In this document: one piece after another, positions 27,519 through 36,789 of the stretch
Layout: the number at the start of each line of letters is the position of its first letter
Position numbering within the stretch: position 1 is the stretch's first letter
Origin: Nonomuraea solani
Lineage (GTDB): Bacteria > Actinomycetota > Actinomycetes > Streptosporangiales > Streptosporangiaceae
Length of the DNA: 64,000 bases
Direction of reading: 5' to 3'
NCBI RefSeq assembly: GCF_900108335.1
Contig: NZ_FNVT01000003.1
Coordinates: 353,563-417,562, forward strand
The notes under the pieces: model-generated
What the model was told of the DNA's origin: nothing
The model's input: only the letters and a program-made list of their open reading frames with translations
Databases searched by the model: none
Made by a program: the position numbers and the translations under genes

Positions 27519-30500
27519 TCAGACGTTGCGTCTGTACTGGCCTCCCGCTTCGAACAGGGCATCGGTGATCTGCCCCAGCGAGCACACGCGCGCCGCCTCC
27601 ATCAGCACCTCGAACGCGTTGCCCGGCGACATCGCCACGTCACGCAGTCTGGCCAGCTCGGCGGGGGCCTCTGAGCGGTTGCGCTCGTGGAAGGCGCGCA
27701 GGCGGTCGAGCTGCGACTGCTTCTCCGCCTCGGTGCCCCTGGCCAGCTCCAGCTTGTGCGGGTCGGCCTCGTCGTCGCCGCGCGGATTTCGGAAGGTGTT
27801 CACGCCGACGATGGGCAGCGAGCCGTCGTGCTTGCGCATCTCGTACAGCATGGACTCGTCCTGGATCTTGCCGCGCTGGTAGCCGGTCTCCATCGCGCCG
27901 AGGACGCCGCCCCGGTCCGACAGCCGCTCGAACTCGGCCAGCACCGCCTCCTCCACCAGGTCGGTGAGCTCCTCGACGATGAACGAGCCCTGCAGCGGGT
28001 TCTCGTTCCTGGCCAGGCCCCATTCGCGGTTGATGATGAGCTGGATCGCCATCGCGCGGCGCACCGAGTCGGCCGACGGGGTGGTCACGGCCTCGTCGAA
28101 GGCGTTGGTGTGCAGGCTGTTGCAGTTGTCGTAGACGGCGATCAGGGCCTGGAGGGTGGTGCGGATGTCGTTGAAGTTCATCTCCTGGGCGTGCAGGGAG
28201 CGGCCCGAGGTCTGGACGTGGTACTTCAGCTTCTGGGAGCGCTCGCCGGCGGCGTAGCGCTCGCGCATCGCCACCGCCCAGATGCGGCGGGCGACCCGGC
28301 CGAGCACGCTGTACTCGGGGTCCATGCCGTTGGAGAAGAAGAACGACAGGTTCGGCGCGAAGTCGTCGATCTTCATGCCTCTGGCCAGGTACGCCTCCAC
28401 GTACGTGAAGCCGTTGGCCAGCGTGAACGCGAGCTGGCTGATCGGATTGGCCCCGGCCTCGGCGATGTGGTAGCCGGAGATCGAGACCGAGTAGAAGTTG
28501 CGCACCCCGTTCCTGATGAACCACTCCTGGATGTCGGCCATCATCCGCAGGCTGAACTCGGTGGAGAAGATGCAGGTGTTCTGGCCCTGGTCCTCCTTGA
28601 GGATGTCGGCCTGGACCGTTCCCCTGACCGTGGCGAACGTCCTGGCGCGCAGGTCGCGGTCCTCCGTGCCGTCGGGGTCGCGGCCGTGCTCGGCGCGGAA
28701 GCGGTCTCTGGCCTGGTCGACGGCGGCGTTGAGGTAGAAGGCCAGGATCGTGGGGGCCGGGCCGTTGATCGTCATGGACACCGACGTGCCGGGCGCGGCC
28801 AGGTCGAACCCGTCGTAGAGCACCTTCATGTCGTCGAGCGTGGCGATGGAGACGCCCGAGGTGCCCACCTTGCCGTAGATGTCGGGGCGCGGGTCGGGGT
28901 CGTGGCCGTAGAGCGTCACCGAGTCGAACGCGGTCGACAGCCGGGTCGCGGGCTGGCCCTCCGACAGCAGCTTGAAGCGCCTGTTGGTGCGGAACGGGTC
29001 GCCCTCCCCGGCGAACATCCTGGTCGGGTCCTCGTCGTCGCGTTTGAACGGGAACACGCCGGCGGTGAACGGGAACATCCCCGGCAGGTTCTCGGCGCGC
29101 AGGAACCGCAGCAGGTCACCGTGGTCGCTGTAGCGGGGCAGGGCCACCCTCGGGATGCGGTTGCCGGACAGGGTCTCGCGCCAGAGCGGCGTGTGGATCT
29201 CCCGGTCACGGACCTTCACGACGAGCTCGTCGGCCGTGTAGCGCTCCTTGACGGCGGGCCAGGCGTCGAGCAGCGCGCGGCTCTCGGCGGACAGCTCCCC
29301 CTCGACGCGCTCGATCTCCCTCGCGCCTTCGTCGCTCAGCAGGTCGCGCACTGCGGTGAGCTGCTGGCGGCGGCGGGCGATCTCGGCCTGGGCGAGCGTC
29401 TCGGCGTGGTAGGCGCGCACCGTCTCGGCGATGTCGGCCAGGTAGCGGACACGGGCGGGCGGGACGATGGCGGCCGACGTCTTCGAGGTGCGGCCCTCGG
29501 CCGGGGCCAGCAGGCTGGGGCTCTCTCCCGTCGGCAGGAGGGGCTTGAGGTACTGGTAGAGGGCGGTGACGCCGGAGTCGTTGTAGCGGGCGGCGATGGT
29601 GCCGAAGACCGGCATGTCGCCGGGGGACGCGCCGAACGCCTCGCGGTTGCGTACGAGCTGGCGGCTGACGTCGCGCAGGGCGTCCTCCGCGCCGCGCCGC
29701 TCATACTTGTTGATCACCACGGCCTCGGCGAAGTCGAGCATGTCGATCTTCTCCAACTGGGAGGCCGCCCCGAACTCGGGCGTCATCACGTAGATGGGCA
29801 CGTCCACGTGCGGGACGATCCCCGCGTCGCCCTGGCCGATGCCGGGCGTCTCCACGATCACCAGGTCGTAGCCCGCGGCGCGGCAGGCCGCGATCACGTC
29901 GTCGAGGCAGGCGGGCACCTCGTTGGCGGCGCCCCTGGTGGCCAGGGAGCGGAAGTAGGTCTGGGGGCTCAGGCTGTTCATCCTGATGCGGTCGCCGAGC
30001 AGCGCGCCGCCGCCGCGCCTGCGGGTGGGGTCGATGGCGATGATCGCGATGCGCAGCTTGTCGTCGTTGTCCACCCGGAAGCGGCGGACGAGCTCGTCGG
30101 TGAGCGAGGACTTGCCCGAGCCGCCGGTGCCCGTGATGCCGAGCACGGGCGCTCTCCTGCCGTCCGCCTTGAGGCCCGCCAGCAGGTCTTCGGGGGCGCG
30201 CCCCGACTCGATGAGCGTGATCGCGCGCGCCAGCGCGGCCTGGTCGCCCGACACCACGGCCTCGACCGGCGGCGGGCCGCCCAGCTCGACGTCGCAGTCC
30301 TCGATCAGCTTGTTGATCATGCCGGGGAGGCCGTACCGCTGGCCGTCCTCGGGCGAGAAGATGCGCGTGACGCCACGGGAGTGCAGCAGCTCGATCTCCT
30401 CGGGAACGATCACGCCCCCGCCGCCGCCGTACACCTTGACGTGCCCGGCGCCGCGCTCCCGCAGCAGCTCGACCAGGTAGGAGAAGAACTCCACGTGCCC

Positions 30501-30707
30501 GCCCTGGTAGGAGCTGATCGCCACGCCCTGCGCGTCCTCCTGGATGGCGGCGGTGACGATCTCGTCGACCGAGCGGTTGTGCCCGAGGTGCACGACCTCG
30601 GCCCCCTGGGACTGGAGGATGCGCCGCATGATGTTGATCGCCGCGTCGTGGCCGTCGAACAGGGCCGCGGCGGTCACGAATCGCACTGGGTGTACCGGGA
30701 CGTGCAC
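27519..30707 (-). CDS. icmF: Fused isobutyryl-CoA mutase IcmF
   Basis: 1062 residues in the IcmF order. Cobalamin-binding domain (1-140; [29 protein letters not shown]), MeaB-like G-protein chaperone (about 180-420; P-loop [18 protein letters not shown]), linker, then the mutase barrel (about 530-1062; [30 protein letters not shown]). It converts isobutyryl-CoA to n-butyryl-CoA using adenosylcobalamin and GTP for cofactor loading, linking valine/butyrate metabolism. GTG start at 30707 with AAGGAG about eleven bases upstream. Divergent from a glucose dehydrogenase across a palindromic operator. Confidence 0.96.
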   Translation of the reverse strand: MHVPVHPVRFVTAAALFDGHDAAINIMRRILQSQGAEVVHLGHNRSVDEIVTAAIQEDAQGVAISSYQGGHVEFFSYLVELLRERGAGHVKVYGGGGGVIVPEEIELLHSRGVTRIFSPEDGQRYGLPGMINKLIEDCDVELGGPPPVEAVVSGDQAALARAITLIESGRAPEDLLAGLKADGRRAPVLGITGTGGSGKSSLTDELVRRFRVDNDDKLRIAIIAIDPTRRRGGGALLGDRIRMNSLSPQTYFRSLATRGAANEVPACLDDVIAACRAAGYDLVIVETPGIGQGDAGIVPHVDVPIYVMTPEFGAASQLEKIDMLDFAEAVVINKYERRGAEDALRDVSRQLVRNREAFGASPGDMPVFGTIAARYNDSGVTALYQYLKPLLPTGESPSLLAPAEGRTSKTSAAIVPPARVRYLADIAETVRAYHAETLAQAEIARRRQQLTAVRDLLSDEGAREIERVEGELSAESRALLDAWPAVKERYTADELVVKVRDREIHTPLWRETLSGNRIPRVALPRYSDHGDLLRFLRAENLPGMFPFTAGVFPFKRDDEDPTRMFAGEGDPFRTNRRFKLLSEGQPATRLSTAFDSVTLYGHDPDPRPDIYGKVGTSGVSIATLDDMKVLYDGFDLAAPGTSVSMTINGPAPTILAFYLNAAVDQARDRFRAEHGRDPDGTEDRDLRARTFATVRGTVQADILKEDQGQNTCIFSTEFSLRMMADIQEWFIRNGVRNFYSVSISGYHIAEAGANPISQLAFTLANGFTYVEAYLARGMKIDDFAPNLSFFFSNGMDPEYSVLGRVARRIWAVAMRERYAAGERSQKLKYHVQTSGRSLHAQEMNFNDIRTTLQALIAVYDNCNSLHTNAFDEAVTTPSADSVRRAMAIQLIINREWGLARNENPLQGSFIVEELTDLVEEAVLAEFERLSDRGGVLGAMETGYQRGKIQDESMLYEMRKHDGSLPIVGVNTFRNPRGDDEADPHKLELARGTEAEKQSQLDRLRAFHERNRSEAPAELARLRDVAMSPGNAFEVLMEAARVCSLGQITDALFEAGGQYRRNV

Positions 30708-30744
30708 GCCTGATCACTCCTTCGTGGAGGCTTCACCTACGAAG

Positions 30745-30764
30745 ATACTAGGACGTCCTACTAT
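30745..30764. promoter_or_regulatory. Palindromic operator with back-to-back -10 elements (icmF / dehydrogenase)
   Basis: TACTAGGACGTCCTACTA (30746-30763) is an 18-bp inverted repeat with one mismatched pair. TACTAT (30759-30764) can be the -10 box for the rightward gene and TAGTAT (30750-30745, minus) that of icmF. A repressor on the palindrome would block both. Confidence 0.5.
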
Positions 30765-30811
30765 TTTGCGAGCGACGTCTGGGTAGGTGCACCCCAGAGG
30801 GGGTGGCCATG

Positions 30812-31861
30812 ATGCGCGCGCTGACATTCGTGCCGGGAGGAAAGGGCACGCTCGACGTCGAGGAGGTGCCCGACCCGGAACCGGGCAAGGGCGAACTGCT
30901 CGTCCAGGGGCTCGCCCTCGGCATCTGCGGGACCGACAGAGAGTTGGACGCGGCCGACTACGGCTGGCCGCCGCCCGGCAAGGACCGGATGATCATCGGG
31001 CACGAGTCGCTGGGCCGGGTGCTGGAGACGCCGGAGGGCTCGGCGTTCTCACCCGGCGACCTGATCGTCGGCGTCGTACGGCGGCCCGACCCGGTGCCGT
31101 GCGGCGCCTGCGTGCGCGGCGAGTTCGACATGTGCCGCAACGGCCGCTACACCGAGCGGGGCATCAAGGAGCTCGACGGGTACGGCAGCGAGCGCTGGAC
31201 CGTCGAGGCCGGTTACGCCATCCGGCTGGACCCGGCGCTGGAGAGCGTCGGCATGCTGGTCGAGCCCGCGGCGGTGGTGGCCAAGGCGTGGGAGCACATC
31301 GAACGGATCGGCGCGCGGGCCTGGTTCGAGCCGCACACGCTCCTGGTCACCGGGGCCGGCCCGGTCGGCCTGCTGGCGGCGCTGCTCGGGCGGCAGCGGG
31401 GCCTGGAGGTGCACGTGCTCGACCGGGCCGCGGGCGGGCTCAAGTCGAGCCTGGTGGAGGCCCTGGGCGCGACCTACCACTCGGGGACGTCGCTGGAGTC
31501 GTTCCGGGCGGCCGAGCCGGACATCATCATCGAGTGCACGGGGGCCGGGTCGCTCGTCATCGAGACCATGACCACCACGGCCGCCGCGGGCATCGTCTGC
31601 CTGTGCGGGCTCTCGGCCGGCGGGCTGACCCACCGCGTGGACGCCGGGGTGATCAACCGGGACATCGTGCTGGAGAACGACGTGGTCTTCGGCACCGTCA
31701 ACGCCAACCAGCGGCACTTCAGGGCCGCCGCCGAGGCACTGGCGGAGGCCGACCGCGGCTGGCTCGAACGGCTCATCACCCGCCGGGTGCCGCTGTCGCG
31801 CGCGCTGGAGGCGTTCGAGCCGGCCGGCGACGTCAAGGTGGTGCTCGACCTCACGGCCTGA
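30812..31861 (+). CDS. Zinc-dependent glucose 1-dehydrogenase (MDR family)
   Basis: 349 residues. MRALTFVPGGKGTLDVEEV. Catalytic zinc Cys in LGICGTDRELDA and His-Glu in IIGHESLGRV. Structural-zinc region RRPDPVPCGACVRGEFDMCRNG and GIKELDGYGSERW match the glucose dehydrogenase (GlcDH) subfamily, which oxidises beta-D-glucose to gluconolactone with NAD(P). Start could also be ATG 30809 or GTG 30803; AGAGGGGG lies upstream. Divergent from icmF. Unlike the two MDR genes at 15.8 and 18.9 kb, its zinc ligands are intact. Confidence 0.9.
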   Translation: MRALTFVPGGKGTLDVEEVPDPEPGKGELLVQGLALGICGTDRELDAADYGWPPPGKDRMIIGHESLGRVLETPEGSAFSPGDLIVGVVRRPDPVPCGACVRGEFDMCRNGRYTERGIKELDGYGSERWTVEAGYAIRLDPALESVGMLVEPAAVVAKAWEHIERIGARAWFEPHTLLVTGAGPVGLLAALLGRQRGLEVHVLDRAAGGLKSSLVEALGATYHSGTSLESFRAAEPDIIIECTGAGSLVIETMTTTAAAGIVCLCGLSAGGLTHRVDAGVINRDIVLENDVVFGTVNANQRHFRAAAEALAEADRGWLERLITRRVPLSRALEAFEPAGDVKVVLDLTA

Positions 31862-31862
31862 C

Positions 31863-32741
31863 TCAGGTCGGCTCGTACGGCTTGCGCCTGGCGGGGGTCG
31901 AATGCCTGGTGGCCACGTGCCCGGAACCGGCGGGGACCCGGGTCCTGGCCGGCTGGCCCTCCTGGTGGAGCTTGGACTGCGGCTGGCGCTTGGCCTGTTG
32001 TTTGGCCTGTTGTTTGGCCTGTTGTTTGGCCGGGGGTTTGGCCTGCGGTTTCACCGGTGGCTTCGCTCCGGCGCGGGTGGGCCGGCGCCACGGGAAACGG
32101 CGGTGGGTGCCGCGGCGGCGGGACACGCGTAAGGAGAGCACGACCGTCATGAGCACCATGAAGGCCAGCAGGGCGGGCGGCGTGCCCAGGAAGTCCAGCG
32201 GCGAGGCGGGCGGGCCCTCGGCGCGCGGCGCGGAGACGAAGGGACGCTCGGCCGAACGGATCTCGGCGAGCTTCTCGACGTTGCCCTTGACCATGCGCGG
32301 GATGCCGTACCCGACGACCTTGTCCGTCTCCCGGGTCTTGCGCTTCAGCCAGACACGGTCGACGTTCGCCTCGATGGTGTGGATCTTCTTGCCCTCGACG
32401 CGCTCGACGACGCCGACGTGGTCGATGCCCTTGTAGTTCTTGCCGCCGCCCCAGTCGTAGAAGACCAGCGCTCCCGGCTCGGGCTCGCGCGTCCAGGCGC
32501 CCTGCTGGATGAACCAGGCGGCGTGGGACGGCGTCCAGGCGAACTCTCCGACATAGGTGGTGATGCCGGCCTTGTCCGCGGCCCAGGCGAGGAACATGTC
32601 ACACCACGGCGCGTCGCGATACTGGGTGTCTTGGACGCGATCCGCGTACCACTGGCCGAACTTGGTGAACTGGCCGCTCTTCTCCTTATAGCCGAGTTCC
32701 TGCCGCACCGTTTTCAGCAGCTCATCCGCGATCGGGTCCAG
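31863..32741 (-). CDS. CHAP-domain protein with C-terminal membrane anchor, probable CTG start
   Basis: About 292 residues. N-terminal CHAP cysteine-peptidase/amidase domain: LGYKEKSGQFTKFGQWYADR, catalytic Cys in DAPWCDMFLAWAADKAG, His in GIDHVGVVERV and IEANVDRVW. Then a linker, one membrane helix (ALLAFMVLMTVVLSLRVS, about residues 190-207) and a basic tail with KQQA repeats. The only ATG/GTG/TTG start (GTG 32708) lacks a ribosome site and cuts the domain. A CTG at 32741 sits five bases after GGAGGAG and restores the expected DPIADELLKTV N-terminus. With no signal peptide visible, export is uncertain. Peptidoglycan cleavage is the family role. Confidence 0.82.
   Translation of the reverse strand: MDPIADELLKTVRQELGYKEKSGQFTKFGQWYADRVQDTQYRDAPWCDMFLAWAADKAGITTYVGEFAWTPSHAAWFIQQGAWTREPEPGALVFYDWGGGKNYKGIDHVGVVERVEGKKIHTIEANVDRVWLKRKTRETDKVVGYGIPRMVKGNVEKLAEIRSAERPFVSAPRAEGPPASPLDFLGTPPALLAFMVLMTVVLSLRVSRRRGTHRRFPWRRPTRAGAKPPVKPQAKPPAKQQAKQQAKQQAKRQPQSKLHQEGQPARTRVPAGSGHVATRHSTPARRKPYEPT
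31990..32031 (-). repeat. 12-bp coding repeat (KQQA)n
   Basis: TTGGCCTGTTGT (plus strand) occurs three times perfectly with a partial fourth copy, encoding AKQQ units in the basic tail of the CHAP protein. Confidence 0.85.
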
Positions 32742-32889
32742 GGTGACTCCTCCCAGAAATCCGACAAGCCACGATGGACTGTAGTAGCGCCATCGCGAAA
32801 ATGCGCGGGTCGTCAGGAAAGTGTCTCGCTATGAACCGAAATTTCGGGTATGTGACTGGTGAGGCTGGTGGGGCTGCCTACTACTCTTG
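32742..32889. other. 148-bp gap between CHAP gene and PP2C gene
   Basis: Holds the leader of the CHAP gene with GGAGGAG at 32748-32754. No further motif is convincing. AT content is slightly raised near 32795-32860, compatible with a promoter. Confidence 0.4.
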
Positions 32890-33660
32890 TTAGGACCCGG
32901 CGCCCACGCGGAACACGCTCACCTCGCCCGCGCCCGGCGCGACCACGTCGGCCACGATCACGGTCACGTTGTCGGGCGAGCCGCCCTCGTTGGCCAGATC
33001 GATGAGACGCTGGACGGCCGCCGCCGGGTCTGCCACCGTGGTCAGCACCTCGTGCAGGACCTCGGGCCCGAGCACGGTCGTGAGCCCGTCGGAGCAGAGG
33101 AGATAGCGATCATCAGGCTCGGCTTCGCGCAGCGCCATGTCGGGCTCGGCCCTGCCCTCGCTGCCCAGCACGCGCAGCACCATCGAACGCCGGGGGTGCA
33201 CGGCGGCCTGATCCTCAGTTATCCGGCCTTCGTCCACCATCGACTGCACAAGTGTGTGATCCTTGGTCATCTGGTACAGCGCACCATCGCGAAGCAAGTA
33301 TCCGCGGGAGTCACCGAGATGAGCCAGGGCGAACCGGTAGCCGTCCCACAGCATGGCGGTCACCGTGGTCCCCATCCCCCTGCGCGCGGGGTCGATGTCG
33401 GCCAGCTCGACCAGCCTGCGGGCCGCCTCGTGCACGGCGCCCTCCAGGGCCGCCTCCAGGTCGGAGCCCGTCTCGGGAAGCGTGGCATCCAGCTCGCGCA
33501 TGACGGCGATCGCCGCCGAGCTCGCCAGCTCGCCGGCGGCGTGCCCACCCATTCCGTCGGCAACCACGAGCAGCCGGCCACTGGCATAGCCGGAATCCTC
33601 GTTCTGCTCCCTGCGGCGGCCCACGTCTGATCCGGCGGCATAGCGGATGTTGTGCTTCAT
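32890..33660 (-). CDS. PP2C-family Ser/Thr protein phosphatase
   Basis: 256 residues, soluble PPM/PP2C catalytic domain only. All metal motifs are present: AAGSDVGRRREQNEDS, LLVVADGMGGHAAGE, RRGMGTTVTAML, LAHLGDSRGYLLRDG, LLCSDGLT and GGSPDNVTVIVADV. It would reverse phosphorylation by Hanks-type kinases. Such a kinase lies 2 kb away on the other strand. Its promoter is shared with the divergent DNA methylase within 76 bases. Confidence 0.95.
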   Translation of the reverse strand: MKHNIRYAAGSDVGRRREQNEDSGYASGRLLVVADGMGGHAAGELASSAAIAVMRELDATLPETGSDLEAALEGAVHEAARRLVELADIDPARRGMGTTVTAMLWDGYRFALAHLGDSRGYLLRDGALYQMTKDHTLVQSMVDEGRITEDQAAVHPRRSMVLRVLGSEGRAEPDMALREAEPDDRYLLCSDGLTTVLGPEVLHEVLTTVADPAAAVQRLIDLANEGGSPDNVTVIVADVVAPGAGEVSVFRVGAGS

Positions 33661-33689
33661 ACCCTGCAGTAAATCATTGGTTGAAAGAC

Positions 33690-33729
33690 TTCACAAGCAG
33701 ATGCGCTGAAGACTCTTGTGAACTACTCT
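33690..33729. promoter_or_regulatory. Inverted repeat and leaderless-type promoter, PP2C / DNA methylase
   Basis: TTCACAAG (33690-33697) and CTTGTGAA (33715-33722) form a perfect 8-bp inverted repeat with a 17-base spacer in the 76-bp divergent gap. TACTCT (33724-33729) ends seven bases before the methylase ATG and no Shine-Dalgarno is present, suggesting a leaderless transcript whose promoter overlaps the repeat. Confidence 0.45.
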
Positions 33730-33736
33730 GGGCACC

Positions 33737-35587
33737 ATGAGCCACGACCCGACCGTCAACGCCGGGGACATCGCCCGGCTCGCCGGTGTCGGGCGTGCCG
33801 CGGTGAGCAACTGGCGCCGCCGCCACGACGACTTCCCCCAACCCATCGGCGGAACCGCGAACCAGCCGCTCTTCTCCCTGCGGCAGGTCGAGTCGTGGCT
33901 GCGACGCTATGGGAAGTCCTACCAGGTCTCCCTGGGAGATCGGGTGTGGCAACGCCTGAAAGCCGCGGGCGATTTGCGCCTGGGCGAGCTCGTGGCCCAG
34001 GCCGGAGCCCTGCTGACCAGGCCGGACACCTCTGGTCCCGGCGACTCGCCGGGGGCTGCCGGGTCTCTCGACCCTGAGCTGGCCGGGCTCGTGCTGGAGC
34101 TGGCCGGGGAGCTCGGGGCGCTGAGCGCGTACGAGTTCCTGTGCGAGCGCTACCTGGAGGCCCACTCCCGGCAGCTCTCCGTCACCCGTGAGGACGTCGC
34201 CGGGCTCATGGTCCGGCTGGTACGCGCCGACGGCGGGACGGTCCTCGACCCGGCCTGCGGCGTCGGCACCCTGCTCCTCTCCACCGCGGCACCGGGCGCG
34301 GCGCGCCCAGACGGCCAGGCTCCAGGACAGACGCCCGGCCAGACACCGGCCCCAGCGCAGGGCCGTACGCTCGGGCAGGAGCTCAGTGAGACCTCGGCCG
34401 CGATCACCGCCTCCAGGCTGCGGCTGCGCGGCGTCCAGGCCAGTGTCGTGGCCGGCGACTCCATGCGCCACGACGGCTTCGCGGGCGAGAAGGCCGACGC
34501 CGTGGTGTGCGACCCGCCGTTCAACGAGCGGGCCTGGGGTTACGAGGAGCTGACCGGCGACCCGCGCTGGGAATACGGCCTGCCGCCGCGCGGCGAGCCC
34601 GAGCTGGCCTGGGTGCAGCACTGCCTCACCCACGTCAAACCGCGCGGCCTGGTCGCCATCCTGATGCCCCCGGCCGCCGCCAGCCGCAAGGCGGGCCGCC
34701 GCATCCGGGCCAACCTGCTGCGCGCCGGCGCCCTGCGGGCGGTCGTGGCGCTGCCCGGCTCCGACCTGTGGCTGCTGCGCCGCCCGGCGGCCGGCGAGCG
34801 ACCGCCCTCCGACGTGCTGATCCTCGACGCGACGGCCGACCTGAGCGTGGTGGAGCCGGCCTGGCAGGCATACCTGGAGGACAGTTCCGAGCAGACCGTA
34901 CGGATCATCGACCTGCTGGCCGACGAGGTCGACATGACCCCGGCCCGGCACCAGCGGCGCGACGACGTGGGCCGGGCGTTCGCCGAGGCGCGCGACCGCT
35001 TCCTGGCGGCCGCCGCCGTGCCGCCCGACCTGAAGGTGCTGGAGCAGCCCCTCGACCAGCCCGCCACCACGCTGGGCGACCTGATCAAGGAGGGCCTGGT
35101 GGCGACGTCGCAGGCCCCGCCCAAGATGGCCGCCGAGGGCGGCGACATCCCGGTCCTGACCTCCGACGACGTGCTCACCGGCGGGGCGCCGTCCGGGTTC
35201 ACCACCATGCAGCAGGGCCTGATCGCGATCCGGCCCGGCGACGTGGTGGCCTCCTACTCGGCCGTACGCGTGGTGGCCGAGGGCGGCGCGATGCTGGGCC
35301 CGCACCTGACCCTCTACCGGATGGACTCCCGCCGGCTCGACCCCGACTTCCTGGCCGGCTTCCTGCGGGCGGCGGGCGGGCGGGTGACGACCGGTTCCAG
35401 CAGGTTCGACGTACGCCGCACCCGGTTGCCGCGACTGACGCTGAAGGAGCAGAAGGCGTACGGCGAGGCGTTCAGGCAACTGGCCGTGCTCGAAGACGCC
35501 ATCCGCGAAACCTCGGCTCTCGGACAGGCGCTGATCCGGCTTGGCCTCGACGGTCTCGCCGACGGGCACCTGCACCCGCAGTCCTGA
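33737..35587 (+). CDS. Orphan N6-adenine DNA methylase with N-terminal HTH
   Basis: 616 residues. Residues 1-60 form a MerR/excisionase-like helix-turn-helix (NAGDIARLAGVGRAAVSNWRRR). A type I HsdM-like core follows: SAYEFLCERYLEAHSRQ, VLDPACGVGTLLLS (SAM motif I), and catalytic CDPPFNERAWG (DPPF in place of NPPF). The C-terminal 180 residues resemble a specificity (S) half domain. A Gln/Pro-rich repeat (GQTPGQTP) interrupts the core near residue 200. There is no restriction or separate S gene, so it is an orphan. It is followed after 38 bases by a protein kinase. Could methylate DNA for regulation or act with partners elsewhere. Confidence 0.88.
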   Translation: MSHDPTVNAGDIARLAGVGRAAVSNWRRRHDDFPQPIGGTANQPLFSLRQVESWLRRYGKSYQVSLGDRVWQRLKAAGDLRLGELVAQAGALLTRPDTSGPGDSPGAAGSLDPELAGLVLELAGELGALSAYEFLCERYLEAHSRQLSVTREDVAGLMVRLVRADGGTVLDPACGVGTLLLSTAAPGAARPDGQAPGQTPGQTPAPAQGRTLGQELSETSAAITASRLRLRGVQASVVAGDSMRHDGFAGEKADAVVCDPPFNERAWGYEELTGDPRWEYGLPPRGEPELAWVQHCLTHVKPRGLVAILMPPAAASRKAGRRIRANLLRAGALRAVVALPGSDLWLLRRPAAGERPPSDVLILDATADLSVVEPAWQAYLEDSSEQTVRIIDLLADEVDMTPARHQRRDDVGRAFAEARDRFLAAAAVPPDLKVLEQPLDQPATTLGDLIKEGLVATSQAPPKMAAEGGDIPVLTSDDVLTGGAPSGFTTMQQGLIAIRPGDVVASYSAVRVVAEGGAMLGPHLTLYRMDSRRLDPDFLAGFLRAAGGRVTTGSSRFDVRRTRLPRLTLKEQKAYGEAFRQLAVLEDAIRETSALGQALIRLGLDGLADGHLHPQS

Positions 35588-35625
35588 CGGTGTAGTTTTT
35601 TCCCGGAACGCGGCGGAGGGGGCAC

Positions 35626-36516
35626 ATGGTCATCGGTGACCGCTATGAGCTCGACGACCTCCCCCTCGGGCAGGGGGGCATGGGCGCCGTCTACGCGGGT
35701 CACGACCGCCACCTCGACCGCCGGGTCGCAGTGAAGCTGCTCAGGCTGCCCGGCGGGCACGATCACGAGATGGAGCGCCGGTTCATCCGCGAGGCGCGCA
35801 TCCTGGCCAGGCTTGAGCATCCCGGCGCCCCTGTGCTCTACGACTTCGGCACCCATGACCAGCGGCTCTTCCAGGTGATGCAGTTCATCGAGGGCGTCAC
35901 GGTGGCCGACCTGGTGCACGAGCACGGGCCGCTGCCGGTGCCGTGGGCGGCGGCGATCGCGGCCCAGGCGTGCGCCGTGCTGTCGGCGGCGCACGCTCTG
36001 GCGATCTGCCATCGCGACCTCAAGCCGACGAACCTGATGCTCTGCCCGGACGGCAGCGTGAAGGTGCTCGACTTCGGCCTGGCGATGCTGCGGGAGTCCG
36101 ATGTCACCACGTTCACCAGGATCGGGCAGATTCTGGGGACGCCGGCGTACATGGCTCCCGAGCAGATCCAGCACGGCGTCGCCGAGCCGCGCAGCGACCT
36201 CTACTCCCTGGGCTGCGTCCTGCACGAGATGCTGACCGGCCGCCAGCTCTTCACCGGGCCCACCGACTACGTGGTCTTCGAGAAGCAGGTCAAGGAGCGG
36301 CCTCCGGCCATCCCGGGCCTGCCGGAGTCGCTGAGCGCGCTGCTGGCGCAGCTCCTGGAGAAACAGCCGGCCGACCGGCCGGCGGACGCCAACGAGCTGT
36401 ACGAGCGGCTCGACCCGTTCGCGGTGGGCCTGCCCATGCTGCCCGGCTTCCTGGCGAAGGCGCCGAGCCCCGGCCGCATGTACGCCCGGATGGCGGGCCG
36501 CGCCCTCAGCGCCTGA
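35626..36516 (+). CDS. Hanks-type Ser/Thr protein kinase, soluble
   Basis: 296 residues, almost only a kinase domain: glycine loop GQGGMGAVYAG, VAVKLLR with the ATP lysine, ICHRDLKPTNLM catalytic loop, LDFGLAM, GTPAYMAPEQ, RSDLYSLGCVLHEMLTG. It lacks the transmembrane and PASTA parts of PknB, so its input signal must come from partners. GGAGGGGG ribosome site. Probably co-transcribed with the DNA methylase and opposed by the PP2C phosphatase at 32890-33660. Confidence 0.95.
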   Translation: MVIGDRYELDDLPLGQGGMGAVYAGHDRHLDRRVAVKLLRLPGGHDHEMERRFIREARILARLEHPGAPVLYDFGTHDQRLFQVMQFIEGVTVADLVHEHGPLPVPWAAAIAAQACAVLSAAHALAICHRDLKPTNLMLCPDGSVKVLDFGLAMLRESDVTTFTRIGQILGTPAYMAPEQIQHGVAEPRSDLYSLGCVLHEMLTGRQLFTGPTDYVVFEKQVKERPPAIPGLPESLSALLAQLLEKQPADRPADANELYERLDPFAVGLPMLPGFLAKAPSPGRMYARMAGRALSA

Positions 36517-36789
36517 CCCACCTCGGGGCACCGGTGCACATGCTGTCGTCCCGCTCGTCCTTCACCACCCGTACTCCGGCACAGGTCCCTTTACTGGAAG
36601 AGGGCTGACCTGGCGGTCCATCGAAGATGTCCCGTCCACCCGCGCCAAGAGGGCTCAGCCCGCGCTCTCCCGAAGGACCTCAGCCTGCCCCTCGCCCCGC
36701 AAGGTCCCTCGCCGGCCGCGCCCCTCCCCGAAAGGACCTCAGCCGAGCCCTTCCTCGCCCTCGAAAGGCCCCCGCCGAAGTGCGGCGGG
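36517..36789. other. 273-bp convergent gap with short imperfect repeats
   Basis: Lies between the convergent kinase and esterase genes. Contains GAAGGACCTCAGCC and GAAAGGACCTCAGCC plus related GCAAGGTCCCTCGCC units in a C-rich background. No gene is supported. The T-poor tract offers no clear terminator. Confidence 0.5.

Noticed and set aside
27687..30713. Open frame of about 1000 codons antisense to icmF, and similar long antisense frames opposite treX, treY, the GH1 gene and the GH13 gene
   Set aside because: They are mirror frames of GC-rich coding sequence, with Arg/Gly/Val/His-rich composition and no homology; the opposite strands encode clear enzymes.
31990..32031. CRISPR-like short repeats
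   Set aside because: The 12-bp units are head-to-tail without spacers and encode KQQA in the tail of the CHAP protein.
35588..35625. Terminator between methylase and kinase from the TTTTTT run
   Set aside because: No stem precedes the T-run, and the 38-bp gap suggests co-transcription.
32890..36516. Complete Pgl/BREX phage-defence system
   Set aside because: Only a methylase and small kinase are present; no PglY/PglZ-like ATPase or phosphatase of that family, and no nuclease nearby.
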